A stretch of DNA of 64,000 nt from Paenibacillus sp. FSL R7-0337 (lineage in GTDB: Bacteria; Bacillota; Bacilli; Paenibacillales; Paenibacillaceae), in assembly GCF_037969875.1 (NCBI RefSeq), contig NZ_CP150218.1, positions 2,790,001 through 2,854,000 of the forward strand, given 5' to 3'. Made by a program: the position numbers and the translations under genes. Below, piece after piece: positions 33,212 to 40,956 of this stretch. Position 1 is the first letter of the stretch; each line of letters opens with the position of its first letter. The notes beneath the pieces were generated by a model. That model was given only the letters and a program-made list of their open reading frames with translations. It was not told the origin of the DNA and did not search any database.

Positions 33212-33508
33212 TTAGAACATCTTGTATCCGCCCAGCCGCAGCTTCTGAATGGTCCAGCCGCTCAGCACCGCTCCGGCAAGACCAGCGATCCCGGTAAGAT
33301 AATCCACGATGTGGAAGGTAGAGAGGTGCTCCCATAGTGACATCGCGCTCCGGTCCCAGATGGAATAGACCACCACCGGAAGAATGACAATGACGAACAG
33401 ATAGGCAGGGAACCAGGTAGTCTTCATCAGCATGTTAAGAATGAAGCCAATGCCGAACATCATCACAAAGAATAAAACGGCCAGAACAAACACCGGAATA
33501 AATCCCAT
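33212..33508 (-). CDS. YuiB-like membrane protein
   Basis: A 98-residue protein. ATG 33508 is used, with AGGGG about 11 bases upstream, since the N terminus MGFIPVFVLAVLFF then starts directly in a helix; the longer frame to 33550 would give an odd charged leader. Three membrane helices are visible (residues about 2-28, 33-50 and 68-86). The size, helix pattern and position near yumB/yumC-like genes match YuiB of Bacillus, a protein of unknown function. It has its own terminator. Confidence 0.7.
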   Translation of the reverse strand: MGFIPVFVLAVLFFVMMFGIGFILNMLMKTTWFPAYLFVIVILPVVVYSIWDRSAMSLWEHLSTFHIVDYLTGIAGLAGAVLSGWTIQKLRLGGYKMF

Positions 33509-33776
33509 CGTACCGCCATCCCCTCTCTCTATAAAGAACCGCACACCCAAGCTTATATAATAGTAAGTTTACTAGAAAAAATGTAGCGAAGCAATGAACA
33601 TTATCGCGCTAAATACCGGAATAAGCGTGAATGGGGGCCCCGGCGTTTGCTCTCTGCCGCCCGCTGCGCTACAATGCAAATAGCACCCGACCTATGTTCA
33701 TACATAATTAAGGTATGCGGACAAAGAAGATTTTACGCGAGGATATTCCACCGATAATTGATAAGGAGTGAACAAC

Positions 33777-34535
33777 TTGAACGAAGCCGCTTTGACACTG
33801 GAAGGCTGGTATGCGCTGCATGACTTCCGCTCGCTGAACTGGACAGCCTGGACGGCAGCAGATGATGAGGAACGGGCAGTTGCCCTGGAGGAACTGCATG
33901 CCTTCATGCAGGAGTGGGGACCTGTCGAGGAAGCGAAGGAAGGCAGCACTGCCGTCTATTCCATCGTGGGCCAGAAGGCTGATTTCGTGATGATGTTTCT
34001 AAGAGAGAGTCTGGAGGCGCTGAATGCGCTGGAGACCGCTTTTAACAAAATTGCCTTTGCCCAATATACAACGAAGGCCTACTCCTACGTAAGCATCGTT
34101 GAACTCAGTAACTACGCAGCAGGAGGAAGCGCCGGAGACGGCAGCGACCCGATGCAGAACCCGCATGTGGCTGCCCGGCTGAAGCCTGTACTGCCGCAAA
34201 TGAAGCATATCTGCTTCTACCCGATGAACAAGAAGCGCGAGCTTGCCGACAACTGGTACATGCTGGATATGGACAAACGCCGGGAGCTGATGTATTCGCA
34301 CGGCCTGATCGGCCGCAGCTATGCCGGCAAGGTGAAGCAGATTATCACCGGCTCCGTCGGCTTCGATGACTGGGAGTGGGGCGTAACGCTGTTCGCCGAG
34401 GATGCCCTGCAGTTCAAGAAGCTCGTCTACGAGATGCGCTTCGATGAAGTCAGCGCCCGTTACGGCGAGTTCGGCCCCTTCTATGTCGGCACCCTGTTGA
34501 CTGAGGAATCGTTCGAGGAGATGCTGAAGCTGTAA
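33777..34535 (+). CDS. hemQ: Coproheme decarboxylase HemQ (chlorite dismutase fold)
   Basis: A 252-residue protein. The start is TTG 33777: AAGGAG lies 8 bases upstream and overlaps the earlier in-frame GTG at 33768. HemQ carries out the last step of Gram-positive haem synthesis, the peroxide-dependent decarboxylation of coproheme to haem b. Typical segments are [15 protein letters not shown] at the N terminus, [32 protein letters not shown], and [18 protein letters not shown] containing the proximal haem His (about residue 171), followed by [15 protein letters not shown]. It is transcribed alone here, separate from other hem genes. Confidence 0.92.
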   Translation: MNEAALTLEGWYALHDFRSLNWTAWTAADDEERAVALEELHAFMQEWGPVEEAKEGSTAVYSIVGQKADFVMMFLRESLEALNALETAFNKIAFAQYTTKAYSYVSIVELSNYAAGGSAGDGSDPMQNPHVAARLKPVLPQMKHICFYPMNKKRELADNWYMLDMDKRRELMYSHGLIGRSYAGKVKQIITGSVGFDDWEWGVTLFAEDALQFKKLVYEMRFDEVSARYGEFGPFYVGTLLTEESFEEMLKL

Positions 34536-34546
34536 CATCATAATGT

Positions 34547-34590
34547 ATACAAAAGGAAGGTGACCTGTTCAGGAAACCTTCCTTTTGTAT
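34547..34590 (+). terminator. Terminator of hemQ
   Basis: ATACAAAAGGAAGGT and ACCTTCCTTTTGTAT form a perfect 15-bp stem, followed by TTCTAATATT. Confidence 0.85.
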
Positions 34591-34629
34591 TTCTAATATT
34601 GTTAAACCTATCCATACAGGCTAATCAAA

Positions 34630-34692
34630 TGGTATAATCGTAGAAGCAATGGAAGGCTTACAAGGGCGGTCGGCTAATCTCCCGGAAGGGAG
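34630..34692 (+). promoter_or_regulatory. Toxin promoter and Shine-Dalgarno-masking hairpin
   Basis: TGGTATAAT (34630-34638) is an extended -10 promoter with no good -35. About 40 bases downstream, CTCCC-ggaa-GGGAG (34679-34692) folds so that the ribosome binding site GGGAGG of the small toxin gene is part of the stem. Such masking is usual in type I toxin mRNAs. Confidence 0.6.
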
Positions 34693-34701
34693 GTGAGGCT
34701 C

Positions 34702-34785
34702 ATGGAGGTTTATCAAGCGTTGTCATTGATGTTCATGTTTGGCATGTTCATTATTGCTTTGCTGAATTACCTCAAAAAGAAATAG
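34702..34785 (+). CDS. Small hydrophobic peptide, holin-like type I toxin
   Basis: A 27-residue peptide: MEVYQAL, then a membrane helix (SLMFMFGMFIIALLNYL), then KKK. GGGAGGTG is about 6 bases before the ATG. The opening 'MxxYQALSLMxxFG', the single helix and the Lys tail match the Firmicutes 'putative holin-like toxin' (Hol_Tox) peptides, which sit in type I toxin-antitoxin loci. The surroundings agree: masked ribosome binding site, a hairpin that includes the stop codon, and a convergent antisense promoter. Overproduction would be expected to disturb the membrane; this is inferred from the family. It is shorter than most relatives. Confidence 0.75.
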   Translation: MEVYQALSLMFMFGMFIIALLNYLKKK

Positions 34786-34913
34786 ACCGCCCTGGTCAAA
34801 GGAGACGGTCTATTTCTTGACTACTTTTCCGAAAGCCGCCGCCCTTAAAAGCGGCTATTGCACCCGAGAGCCGTGTTGCAAGCACGGCTCTCTTTGCATT
34901 GTACGTCTTTTCT
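34772..34913 (-). ncRNA. Putative antisense antitoxin RNA for the small toxin
   Basis: On the minus strand TGGTATAGT (34920-34928) is an extended -10 very like the toxin's own promoter. Transcription from about 34913 would pass two hairpins (stems GAGAGCCGTG and AGCCGC) and stop at AAATAGACCG/CGGTCTATTT followed by CTTTTT, near 34772, just inside the toxin gene. The RNA of about 140 nt would pair with the 3' half of the toxin mRNA, as in txpA/RatA or bsrG/SR4. Ends are estimated from the sequence. Confidence 0.6.
34866..34896 (+). terminator. Terminator of the toxin mRNA
   Basis: GAGAGCCGTG and CACGGCTCTC form a perfect 10-bp stem with loop TTGCAAG, followed by TTTGCATT. It gives a toxin transcript of about 250 nt. 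Confidence 0.7.
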
Positions 34914-34969
34914 ACCCCCACTATACCACAAGTGGATTTAATAAATAAATATCTACAGCTTAAAATCAC

Positions 34970-35242
34970 TTATGCCGAAGGTTCCTTATCATCCTCGTCC
35001 GCTTCATCCTCATCCCGCAGGCTCTCCAGATATTCCGCTGTCGCCTGGTCACGGGCGCGGCTCTTCTCCTTCAGGCGCTCGATGGCCGGGAGGATCAGCA
35101 GGTCGATCTCCTTCTGAACAGGGTAGGCCAGATCGTACCGGGTCTGATCCTCCAGATAAGAGCCTACCTCAATCAGAGCATTATAGCGGTCCAGCTCCTC
35201 GCGCGTCAACAGTCCGCGTACTTGCACGCTGCAGTGGCGCAT
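34970..35242 (-). CDS. Hypothetical acidic protein translationally linked to ndh
   Basis: A 90-residue protein. ATG 35242 begins one base after the TAA of the NADH dehydrogenase gene, so it is probably read by ribosomes finishing that gene; its own site (AAAGGAAG, about 14 bases away) is weak. The frame upstream of this ATG overlaps ndh and is a shadow. The sequence is helical and charged: LTREELDRYNALIEVGSYLE, YDLAYPVQKEIDLLILPAIE, and an acidic C terminus (DEDEADEDDKE). I recognise no domain. Its constant pairing with ndh would suggest a role around that enzyme, which only comparison could show. Confidence 0.65.
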   Translation of the reverse strand: MRHCSVQVRGLLTREELDRYNALIEVGSYLEDQTRYDLAYPVQKEIDLLILPAIERLKEKSRARDQATAEYLESLRDEDEADEDDKEPSA

Positions 35243-35243
35243 C

Positions 35244-36437
35244 TTAGAGGAATCTTCCTTTTTTGAGGACGAGCGGAATGCCGCCGATGATGAGCAGGTA
35301 GCGCATATCGACAACCTTCTTCAGCTGCGCTGCCTTCCAGCCTTTGTATGTCTTCTCGCCGACTACGGCAATTCCCTGGCCCTTGCCCAGTGAAGCTACG
35401 GTTCCCTTGTTGCTGAAGGCGAATTTCTTCGGCTGCTGGCTGCGGATGGCCGCTACGAGATTATGCGCACAGCATTCTCCCTGCTGCATAGCAATCTGTG
35501 CCGTTGGCGGGTATGGACGCCCTTCCGGATTAATCATGAGGGAGCCGTCACCAATGATGAAGATGTTCTCATGTCCCGGAGCCCGCAGATATTCGTCTAC
35601 CTTCACCCGTCCGCGCATCGCTTCGAAGCCGGCAGCTTCAATCAGACGGTTCCCGCGGATACCGCCGGTCCATACGATGGTGGAAGCTTTGATCTCTTCA
35701 CCCGTGGCCAGAATCACGCCGCCAGGCAGGCATTCCTTGATTGCTACGCCCATCTTGAAGGTTACGCCCTTCTTGGTGAGCACGGTCATGGCATGCTCCA
35801 CCAGCTCAGGCGCAAACCCGGGCAGTGCCGTAGGCGCAGCTTCTATATTATAGATGTTGACCATGCTTGGATCGACATCAAATTCTTTGCACAGCGCGGG
35901 AATCCGGTCTGCCAGCTCCGCTACAAATTCAATCCCGCTGAAGCCCGCGCCGCCAATGACGAAGTTGATGTGCTCCTGTGCATTATTCTCATTCTTGTAT
36001 TTGGCGAACTGGTACTGGATATGCTCCCGGATCAGCCGCACAGAGTTGATGCTGCGGATGGTCAGCGCATATTTGTCGAGTCCCGGAATCCCGAACGTTT
36101 CAGGCTCACCACCAAGGGCAATCACGAGGTAATCATACGAGAGCGTTCCATCCTCCAGAATAACCTTCTTCTGCTGGGTGCGAATCTCCTGCACCGAGGA
36201 CTTGACAAGATCGATCTTGAACTCATCGATTAATTTGGAGATAGATACGCGTGTATGCTCGATGCTGTCCGTGCCCGCTGCAGGCATATGCAGATGGGTC
36301 GTGAAATAGTGATATTCATGGCGGTTAACCAGGGTTACATCGGCTTCATTATAATTCAAAGCTTTCTGCAGCCGCTGGGCGGTCAAAATCCCTCCATATC
36401 CCGCGCCTAGAATAACGATTTTGGGAATACTGCTCAT
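35244..36437 (-). CDS. yumB: Type II NADH dehydrogenase (YumB/Ndh)
   Basis: A 397-residue, single-subunit flavoenzyme that passes electrons from NADH to menaquinone without pumping protons. FAD binding: IVILGAGYGGILTAQRL at residues 7-23. NADH binding: FVIGGAGFSGIEFVAEL in the middle, followed by an acidic strand end. The second FAD motif is NIFIIGDGSLMINPEGRPYPPTAQ. The quinone-side AQIAMQQGECCAHNL segment and a C-terminal amphipathic region (MRYLLIIGGIPLVL) suit peripheral membrane binding. AAGGAGC precedes the ATG. It heads a two-gene unit with the 90-residue hypothetical protein and diverges from yumC. Confidence 0.92.
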   Translation of the reverse strand: MSSIPKIVILGAGYGGILTAQRLQKALNYNEADVTLVNRHEYHYFTTHLHMPAAGTDSIEHTRVSISKLIDEFKIDLVKSSVQEIRTQQKKVILEDGTLSYDYLVIALGGEPETFGIPGLDKYALTIRSINSVRLIREHIQYQFAKYKNENNAQEHINFVIGGAGFSGIEFVAELADRIPALCKEFDVDPSMVNIYNIEAAPTALPGFAPELVEHAMTVLTKKGVTFKMGVAIKECLPGGVILATGEEIKASTIVWTGGIRGNRLIEAAGFEAMRGRVKVDEYLRAPGHENIFIIGDGSLMINPEGRPYPPTAQIAMQQGECCAHNLVAAIRSQQPKKFAFSNKGTVASLGKGQGIAVVGEKTYKGWKAAQLKKVVDMRYLLIIGGIPLVLKKGRFL

Positions 36438-36652
36438 GTTCCGGCTCCTTCCAACAGGTGAATCTGTCTATGTGTTATTTTTTGTTAAAAAATCAGGTTT
36501 CTTTTGTGAATTTATACACTTAAATTCAGAAGAATTTCCAATAAAACTTAAAGGATTTCTAAAATAACCATATCCATTGTAAACCTTAGTATCGTTTTAA
36601 TCAAATATAATCATACAACAAAATGTCACATTTTTCATTGAAATCAAAGGCT

Positions 36653-36681
36653 TTGCAGGCAGGTGAGACTATGTTTATAAT
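36653..36681 (+). promoter_or_regulatory. Sigma-A promoter of yumC
   Basis: TTGCAG (36653-36658), a 17-base spacer and TATAAT (36676-36681). It lies 57 bases before the yumC start. The rest of the 300-bp divergent region (36438-36650) is AT-rich; I see nothing else definite in it. Confidence 0.7.
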
Positions 36682-36737
36682 GAGTAGGTACGCTTGTATG
36701 GCAAATTGAAACTATCAACTCGGAGGTGTAATATTAC

Positions 36738-37736
36738 GTGACATTAGAGCAAACCGTTCCTATGAGCGATCTGCTGATTATAGGCGGAGGACCAGCCGGT
36801 ATGTTTGCCGCTTTTTATGGCGGTATGCGCCAGGCTTCAGTAACACTTATTGAGAGTATGCCCCAACTTGGAGGGCAGCTTGCTGCTCTGTATCCTGAGA
36901 AATATATTTACGATGTCGCCGGCTTCCCCAAAATTACTGCACAGGAGCTGGTGGATAACCTGTCCCGGCAGATGGAGCTGTTCCAGTCCGATATCCGTCT
37001 GGAGGAGAAGGTCGTATCGGTTGTGAAGCAGGATGAACGCCATTTCATTGTCACCACCGACAAGGCAGAATATCACTCCAAAGCTATCATCATCACGGCA
37101 GGCGTAGGCGCATTCGAACCGCGGCGTCTGGAGGTTGCGGATGCACAGCGCTTCGAGAAAGCCAACCTGCATTACTTCGTAAGCGATCTGAATGCTTATA
37201 AAGATAAGAAAGTACTGATCAGCGGCGGCGGCGATTCCGCTGTAGACTGGGCGCTGATGCTGGAGCCGATCGCTGAGCAGGTAACCCTGATTCACCGCCG
37301 CGATAAATTCCGTGCACATGAGCACAGTGTAGAGAATCTGATGGCCTCTAAGGTAAATGTAATTACACCATCCGAGATTACGGAGCTGCACGGTGAAGAA
37401 TTCATTACCAAGGTCACCTTGTCCCATATCAAGACCAAGGAAACTCAGGAAATCGAAGTGGATAGCGTTATTGTCAATTTCGGCTTTGTCTCCTCCCTGG
37501 GACCGATTGCCGAGTGGGGAATCGACATTGAGGGCAACTCCATTGTGGTTGACTCCCGCATGGAGACCAGCATTCCGGGAATCTTCGCCGCTGGCGATAT
37601 CACGACCTATCCGGGCAAGCTGAAGCTGATCGCTGTCGGATTCGGAGAAGCGCCTACAGCAGTGAATAACGCCAAGGTGTATATTGATCCCGATGCGAAG
37701 CTGTCTCCAGGACACAGCAGTAATCTTAAGCTCTAG
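36738..37736 (+). CDS. yumC: Ferredoxin/flavodoxin-NADP+ reductase, thioredoxin-reductase-like (YumC)
   Basis: A 332-residue homodimeric flavoprotein starting at GTG, with GGAGGTG 9 bases upstream. FAD motif [20 protein letters not shown] (residues about 12-31), NADPH motif [17 protein letters not shown] (about 155-171) and C-terminal FAD motif [25 protein letters not shown]. The CxxC pair of true thioredoxin reductases is missing (the stretch before GDSAVDWA has no CATC), which marks the YumC-type ferredoxin-NADP+ reductases. It would supply reduced ferredoxin or flavodoxin from NADPH. Transcribed alone from the promoter at 36653. Confidence 0.93.
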   Translation: MTLEQTVPMSDLLIIGGGPAGMFAAFYGGMRQASVTLIESMPQLGGQLAALYPEKYIYDVAGFPKITAQELVDNLSRQMELFQSDIRLEEKVVSVVKQDERHFIVTTDKAEYHSKAIIITAGVGAFEPRRLEVADAQRFEKANLHYFVSDLNAYKDKKVLISGGGDSAVDWALMLEPIAEQVTLIHRRDKFRAHEHSVENLMASKVNVITPSEITELHGEEFITKVTLSHIKTKETQEIEVDSVIVNFGFVSSLGPIAEWGIDIEGNSIVVDSRMETSIPGIFAAGDITTYPGKLKLIAVGFGEAPTAVNNAKVYIDPDAKLSPGHSSNLKL

Positions 37737-37766
37737 GTTGTCTATAACCTTATAGCCATAATAAAA

Positions 37767-37811
37767 GGGTATCCTTTCAGGTTGATTCCACCTCAACTTG
37801 AAAAGATACCC
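37767..37811. terminator. Bidirectional terminator between yumC and sda
   Basis: GGGTATC pairs with GATACCC and AGGTTGA with TCAACTT, with a small internal mismatch. On the minus strand it is followed by TTTTATTA, so it best serves sda; it can also end yumC. Confidence 0.75.
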
Positions 37812-37868
37812 TATTCCTTGATGCTTGCGGTTTGATGAAGTACGATGCTGCAGGATGTGCTCTGATCT

Positions 37869-38012
37869 TTAATGAAGAACCGCATGGTCTGGAGAGTGTA
37901 AGTTCCGTTTGCGAATTTCAGCGAGAAGTAGGGCGATGAAATCATGCTCCAAATGCAGCTCTATCGCTCTGTGATAAGAGTCAAGCAGCATCTCATCCGA
38001 CAATTCAACCAT
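37869..38012 (-). CDS. sda: Sporulation checkpoint protein Sda
   Basis: A 47-residue protein not long enough for most gene tracks. It reads MVELSDEMLLDSYHRAIELH, then LEHDFIALLLAEIRKRNLH and a short tail. This matches Bacillus Sda, a helical hairpin that binds the dimerisation domain of sporulation kinases KinA/KinB and blocks phosphorelay entry; the LSDExLxxSYxxAxE start and the DFIxLLxxEIxxR helix are the two hairpin arms. AGGTAGGTGA is about 5 bases before the ATG. The promoter region holds perfect DnaA boxes, as expected for a gene that reports on replication. Confidence 0.88.
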   Translation of the reverse strand: MVELSDEMLLDSYHRAIELHLEHDFIALLLAEIRKRNLHSPDHAVLH

Positions 38013-38088
38013 AACGTTCACCTACCTTTCCTTTATTTGGATCTGAATCTATCATAGCAAACTATCATTTTTCGAACAAGCGTTCTCA

Positions 38089-38188
38089 TTATCCACAAGC
38101 TGCTGTGGAAATCCTGTGTATAATATGTGAGTAAGGGTTATAATGTCAGGAATTGCACAGTGGACTATGGGGATAACAGTTATACACA
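38089..38188 (-). promoter_or_regulatory. sda promoter with a cluster of DnaA boxes
   Basis: DnaA boxes: TTATCCACA at 38089-38097, TGTGTATAA (inverted TTATACACA) at 38115-38123, and TTATACACA at 38180-38188, all exact to TTATNCACA; TGGGGATAA at 38168-38176 has one mismatch. On the minus strand CTGACA (38144-38149) and TATTAT (38120-38125) form a promoter with an 18-base spacer. One box overlaps the -10 and two lie upstream of the -35, so DnaA can act directly on sda. The rest of this 327-bp gap is AT-rich. Confidence 0.75.
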
Positions 38189-38339
38189 GGGCTGAAACCT
38201 GACATCTCCACACAAAAACTTTTTTAGAATGTTCATAATTGGCTGGGATATTTCTTGTTGTATTACCTCTGAATCTGAACAACTAAACGCAATATTAGCC
38301 TATTACTGTATTTATCGTCAAATATAAAAATTTTATTAA

Positions 38340-39002
38340 TTATTTTGGTCTTGTATTTACTTCCAGAATCCAAATCTTCCCCCGATGATCTACGGCATAG
38401 TCGAAGCCCAGTTCACCGATCCCCGGAAAATGCCGCTCCAGCAGCTCGGTGCAGACTAAAGTCAGCCTGCGCATCTCCGCCTTTTTGGATGAGGTCCCCA
38501 CTCTTGGCAGTGATCTTCGCAATCCCTGGCGGCAGCTTAGCATCGTCCCCCCTTTGCAGAGATTCGTAACGAACAATCCCGGCCGGGCTACTCTCCCTAC
38601 CATAGAGCGAAACTCCCAGTGCTCGCCGTTCTTCACCACCTTGACCCGGTAATCAATCGGTCGCCCGGAGATCCGTGCAAGGGAGATACCCTGCTGGATC
38701 AAATATTTCCGTTTCACCTTGAATCTGTCCAGTGCCTGGCGCATGGAAGTGAAGTCTCCATAGATACGTGTGCTCTTCATATACGTGAAGCCGTACCCCC
38801 TCTGATCCCGGAACACCTTGATGACACCATAGCCTCCTCCGCCTACAACCGGCTTGATGACAACATTGCCGTATCTTCCAAGCATCGCGGACAATCCGGC
38901 AGCACTATATTCCCGCGTTCTCGGAATGTAACCGGCAACCCGTGAATCGCTAAGCAGCGCCGCCGTCTTCAGCAGCTTGCTTGCCAGTTCTCTCCCCGCC
39001 AT
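38340..39002 (-). CDS. YheC/YheD-family (ATP-grasp-like) spore coat-associated protein
   Basis: A 220-residue protein. The ATP-grasp pattern is visible: YGNVVIKPVVGGGGYGVIKV (lysine and Gly-rich loop, residues about 43-62), YLIQQGISLARISGRPIDYRV (about 100-120) and a metal-binding end, IGELGFDYAVDHRGKIWILE followed by VNTRPK. This is the YheC/YheD family, linked to the spore coat in Bacillus. Those proteins are usually about 360-450 residues; this one keeps only the catalytic-like domain. GGAGAGGG lies 7 bases before the ATG. The short form ends right after the ExN motif. Activity unknown. Confidence 0.8.
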   Translation of the reverse strand: MAGRELASKLLKTAALLSDSRVAGYIPRTREYSAAGLSAMLGRYGNVVIKPVVGGGGYGVIKVFRDQRGYGFTYMKSTRIYGDFTSMRQALDRFKVKRKYLIQQGISLARISGRPIDYRVKVVKNGEHWEFRSMVGRVARPGLFVTNLCKGGTMLSCRQGLRRSLPRVGTSSKKAEMRRLTLVCTELLERHFPGIGELGFDYAVDHRGKIWILEVNTRPK

Positions 39003-39201
39003 TATTTGCCCTCTCCTTTCGCATTCCCAGCCTACCCTATAGATTACTCACCAAAGGCCGTGCCCTCCTGTATGATTGTCCGTGGTATCGCAGTCCACAG
39101 CAAAAAAGGGCATATGGCTGCGGGGCCTTATGTCCCTGATTCATTTGACTGGAAAATCATTAAAATTCGTTGTATTATTGCCTGAAAGGGAGGGTTTCCT
39201 A

Positions 39202-39411
39202 ATGGCAGAGTTTTTTGAAATCCTGTATTGGTTTGCGATGATCGGCATGTCTGTTGTACTGGCAGGAACGACAATACTCGTCTGTGCGCTTGGCTTCAAA
39301 TTCATCAAAGACCGGCGCAGAGTGCTCGGTGCCGGCTGCATCGCCTTTTCCCTGGGGGCCTCCGCCCTGATCGTGTTCATGATTAACCTGAAATTTATTA
39401 TCCCTGCCTGA
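39202..39411 (+). CDS. Small membrane protein of unknown function, 69 residues
   Basis: ATG 39202 is 9 bases after GGGAGG; the longer frame from 39076 has no such site. The 69-residue product has two membrane helices (YWFAMIGMSVVLAGTTILVC and AGCIAFSLGASALIVFMI) joined by a basic loop, FKFIKDRRRVLG. No family recognised. It is followed by a stable hairpin at 39423-39474. Confidence 0.55.
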   Translation: MAEFFEILYWFAMIGMSVVLAGTTILVCALGFKFIKDRRRVLGAGCIAFSLGASALIVFMINLKFIIPA

Positions 39412-39422
39412 AGCTTGTTCCC

Positions 39423-39474
39423 GGCAGCAGTGGCCCAGGAAGCGTATCGCCTAACTCCTGCTGCCACTGCTGCC
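39423..39474 (+). terminator. Stable hairpin after the 69-residue membrane protein gene
   Basis: GGCAGCAGTGGC and GCCACTGCTGCC form a 12-bp stem, with inner CAGGA/TCCTG. There is no T-tract, so it may stabilise the mRNA end instead of stopping transcription. Confidence 0.5.
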
Positions 39475-39563
39475 TTCGGGTCGGAACTCTTAAGCGTCAT
39501 TCTTACAGAAATTAGTCGAGAAAGCCCACTCCTTTAGGGATGGTATGAATCATCTTTGTTTAA

Positions 39564-39896
39564 GGAACATCCTTATGCTGTGAAAATTTACAATCCTACA
39601 GAAATACCAAAACAACAGTATCATTAATTAACTATCATTTTGTTTTTTGTCCTAGATACAGACGTAAAGTGCTAGTCGATCAAGTGGAGATTCAGTTTAA
39701 GCAAATGCCAACCGATTCTCCTGCAGAACTTATGGCGAAATTAAAAGGGATCACTTCCCGGCGCCTCCGTGAACAATTTAAGCAATTGAACCACTTGGCT
39801 TCCCTCTGGACTCGTTCCTACTTTGTCAGCACGGCAGAGAATGTTTCAAGCGAAACGATCAAACGATATGTTGAAGAACAAAAAAAGAGGGGGTGA
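39564..39896 (+). pseudogene. tnpA: IS200-type Y1 transposase tnpA, internally deleted
   Basis: The frame is open from 39564 to TGA 39896. It has the N-terminal TnpA signature NYHFVFCPRYRRKVLVDQ and the C-terminal half PTDSPAELMAKLKGITSRRL followed by LWTRSYFVSTAENVSSETIK, with the catalytic Tyr in RYVEEQ. Between FKQ and MPTDSP about 40 residues are missing, including the HUH metal-binding motif (usually 'MPDHVHL'). No normal start codon is found before the signature. So the protein cannot be an active transposase and the element can move only with a TnpA supplied from elsewhere. Confidence 0.8.
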
Positions 39897-39900
39897 AACC

Positions 39901-40956
39901 CTGCAAACCGTAACGATTCAAATCCGCATTTTTCCAACCCATCCGTCTGTACTGGTGGATATGGGGGGCGAATATATCCGAACCGTCAACGAATTAACGG
40001 AGCAAGCCGAAAGGTCCGGAACGTTTCCGAAGCTAACTTCAAAAACCGTACATGCCAATCTACCCTCTGCCGTAAAGAATCAAGTGATTCGAGACGCAAA
40101 AAGCCTATTTCAGAGGTTTAAGAAAACGAAGAAGCGACCTCTTCTCCAAAAGAGGGTGTATTACGTGAACAATCAAAATTATACGATTTGGGGCAACCAC
40201 ATTTCTTTTCCAGTGATGCTGGAAGGAAAAGTACAACGTCTGGTGGTTCCTGTGCTTCTTTCGGATCGGGAGCGGGACATGCTTTCGAATGGGAAGCTTG
40301 GACTTCTGCGCGTGGTTCAAAAATCAGCGAAATGGTTTGTTCAAATTTCAATCGAACGCCCTACCCAACCAGCCGATGGTCATGAAGTGATGGGGATTGA
40401 TTTAGGCTTGAAAGTACCTGCTGTTGTCGTAACCTCTAGCGGAAAGACCAAATTTTGTGGAAATGGACGTCAAAACAAGTTTGTTCGCCGGAAGTACCAT
40501 AGCTATCGCCGCAAATTAGGAAAGCTTAAAAAGCTATCCGCGATTCGCAAACAGAACGACAAGGAAAGTCGTTTTATGAAAGATCAGAATCACAAAATCA
40601 GCCGCCAGATCGTGAATATGGCGATTCAAGAAAAGGTGTCTGTCATCAAGCTGGAGAAGCTGACGGATATTCGTAAGACGACAAGAACAAGTCGTAAAAA
40701 CGCTAAAAATCTGCATCATTGGTCGTTCTATCAGTTGCAAATGTTCATCGGATATAAAGCGGCACTCGCTGGAATCCAAGTGGTTGAAGTGAATCCGGCA
40801 TACACGTCGCAGACCTGTCCCTCTTGTGGAGAGCGGAACAAAGCAAAGGATCGAACGTATCTGTGCGGCTGCGGTTATACAGCACATCGAGATCGGGTCG
40901 GTGCGATCAACATCATGCGTCAACCTGTGGCAGATGGTAACAGTCTGCCAGCCTAG
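39901..40956 (+). CDS. tnpB: RNA-guided nuclease TnpB of an IS200/IS605 element
   Basis: About 351 residues. The start is uncertain: GAGGGGGTG lies 7 bases before CTG 39901, giving MQTVTIQIRIFPTHP, the usual TnpB N terminus, whereas ATG codons further up (39823, 39868) lie inside tnpA. The RuvC nuclease residues are present: Asp in GIDLGLKVP, Glu in VIKLEKLTDI and Asp in AHRDRVGAINI. The zinc ribbon is CPSCGER...CGCG. TnpB uses an RNA made from the element's right end to cut DNA next to a short motif, favouring retention of the element. All catalytic parts look intact although tnpA is dead. Confidence 0.88.
   Translation: MQTVTIQIRIFPTHPSVLVDMGGEYIRTVNELTEQAERSGTFPKLTSKTVHANLPSAVKNQVIRDAKSLFQRFKKTKKRPLLQKRVYYVNNQNYTIWGNHISFPVMLEGKVQRLVVPVLLSDRERDMLSNGKLGLLRVVQKSAKWFVQISIERPTQPADGHEVMGIDLGLKVPAVVVTSSGKTKFCGNGRQNKFVRRKYHSYRRKLGKLKKLSAIRKQNDKESRFMKDQNHKISRQIVNMAIQEKVSVIKLEKLTDIRKTTRTSRKNAKNLHHWSFYQLQMFIGYKAALAGIQVVEVNPAYTSQTCPSCGERNKAKDRTYLCGCGYTAHRDRVGAINIMRQPVADGNSLPA

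Noticed and set aside
38089..38188. Chromosomal replication origin
   Set aside because: DnaA boxes are few, and dnaA, dnaN and gyr genes are absent; the boxes fit the sda promoter.
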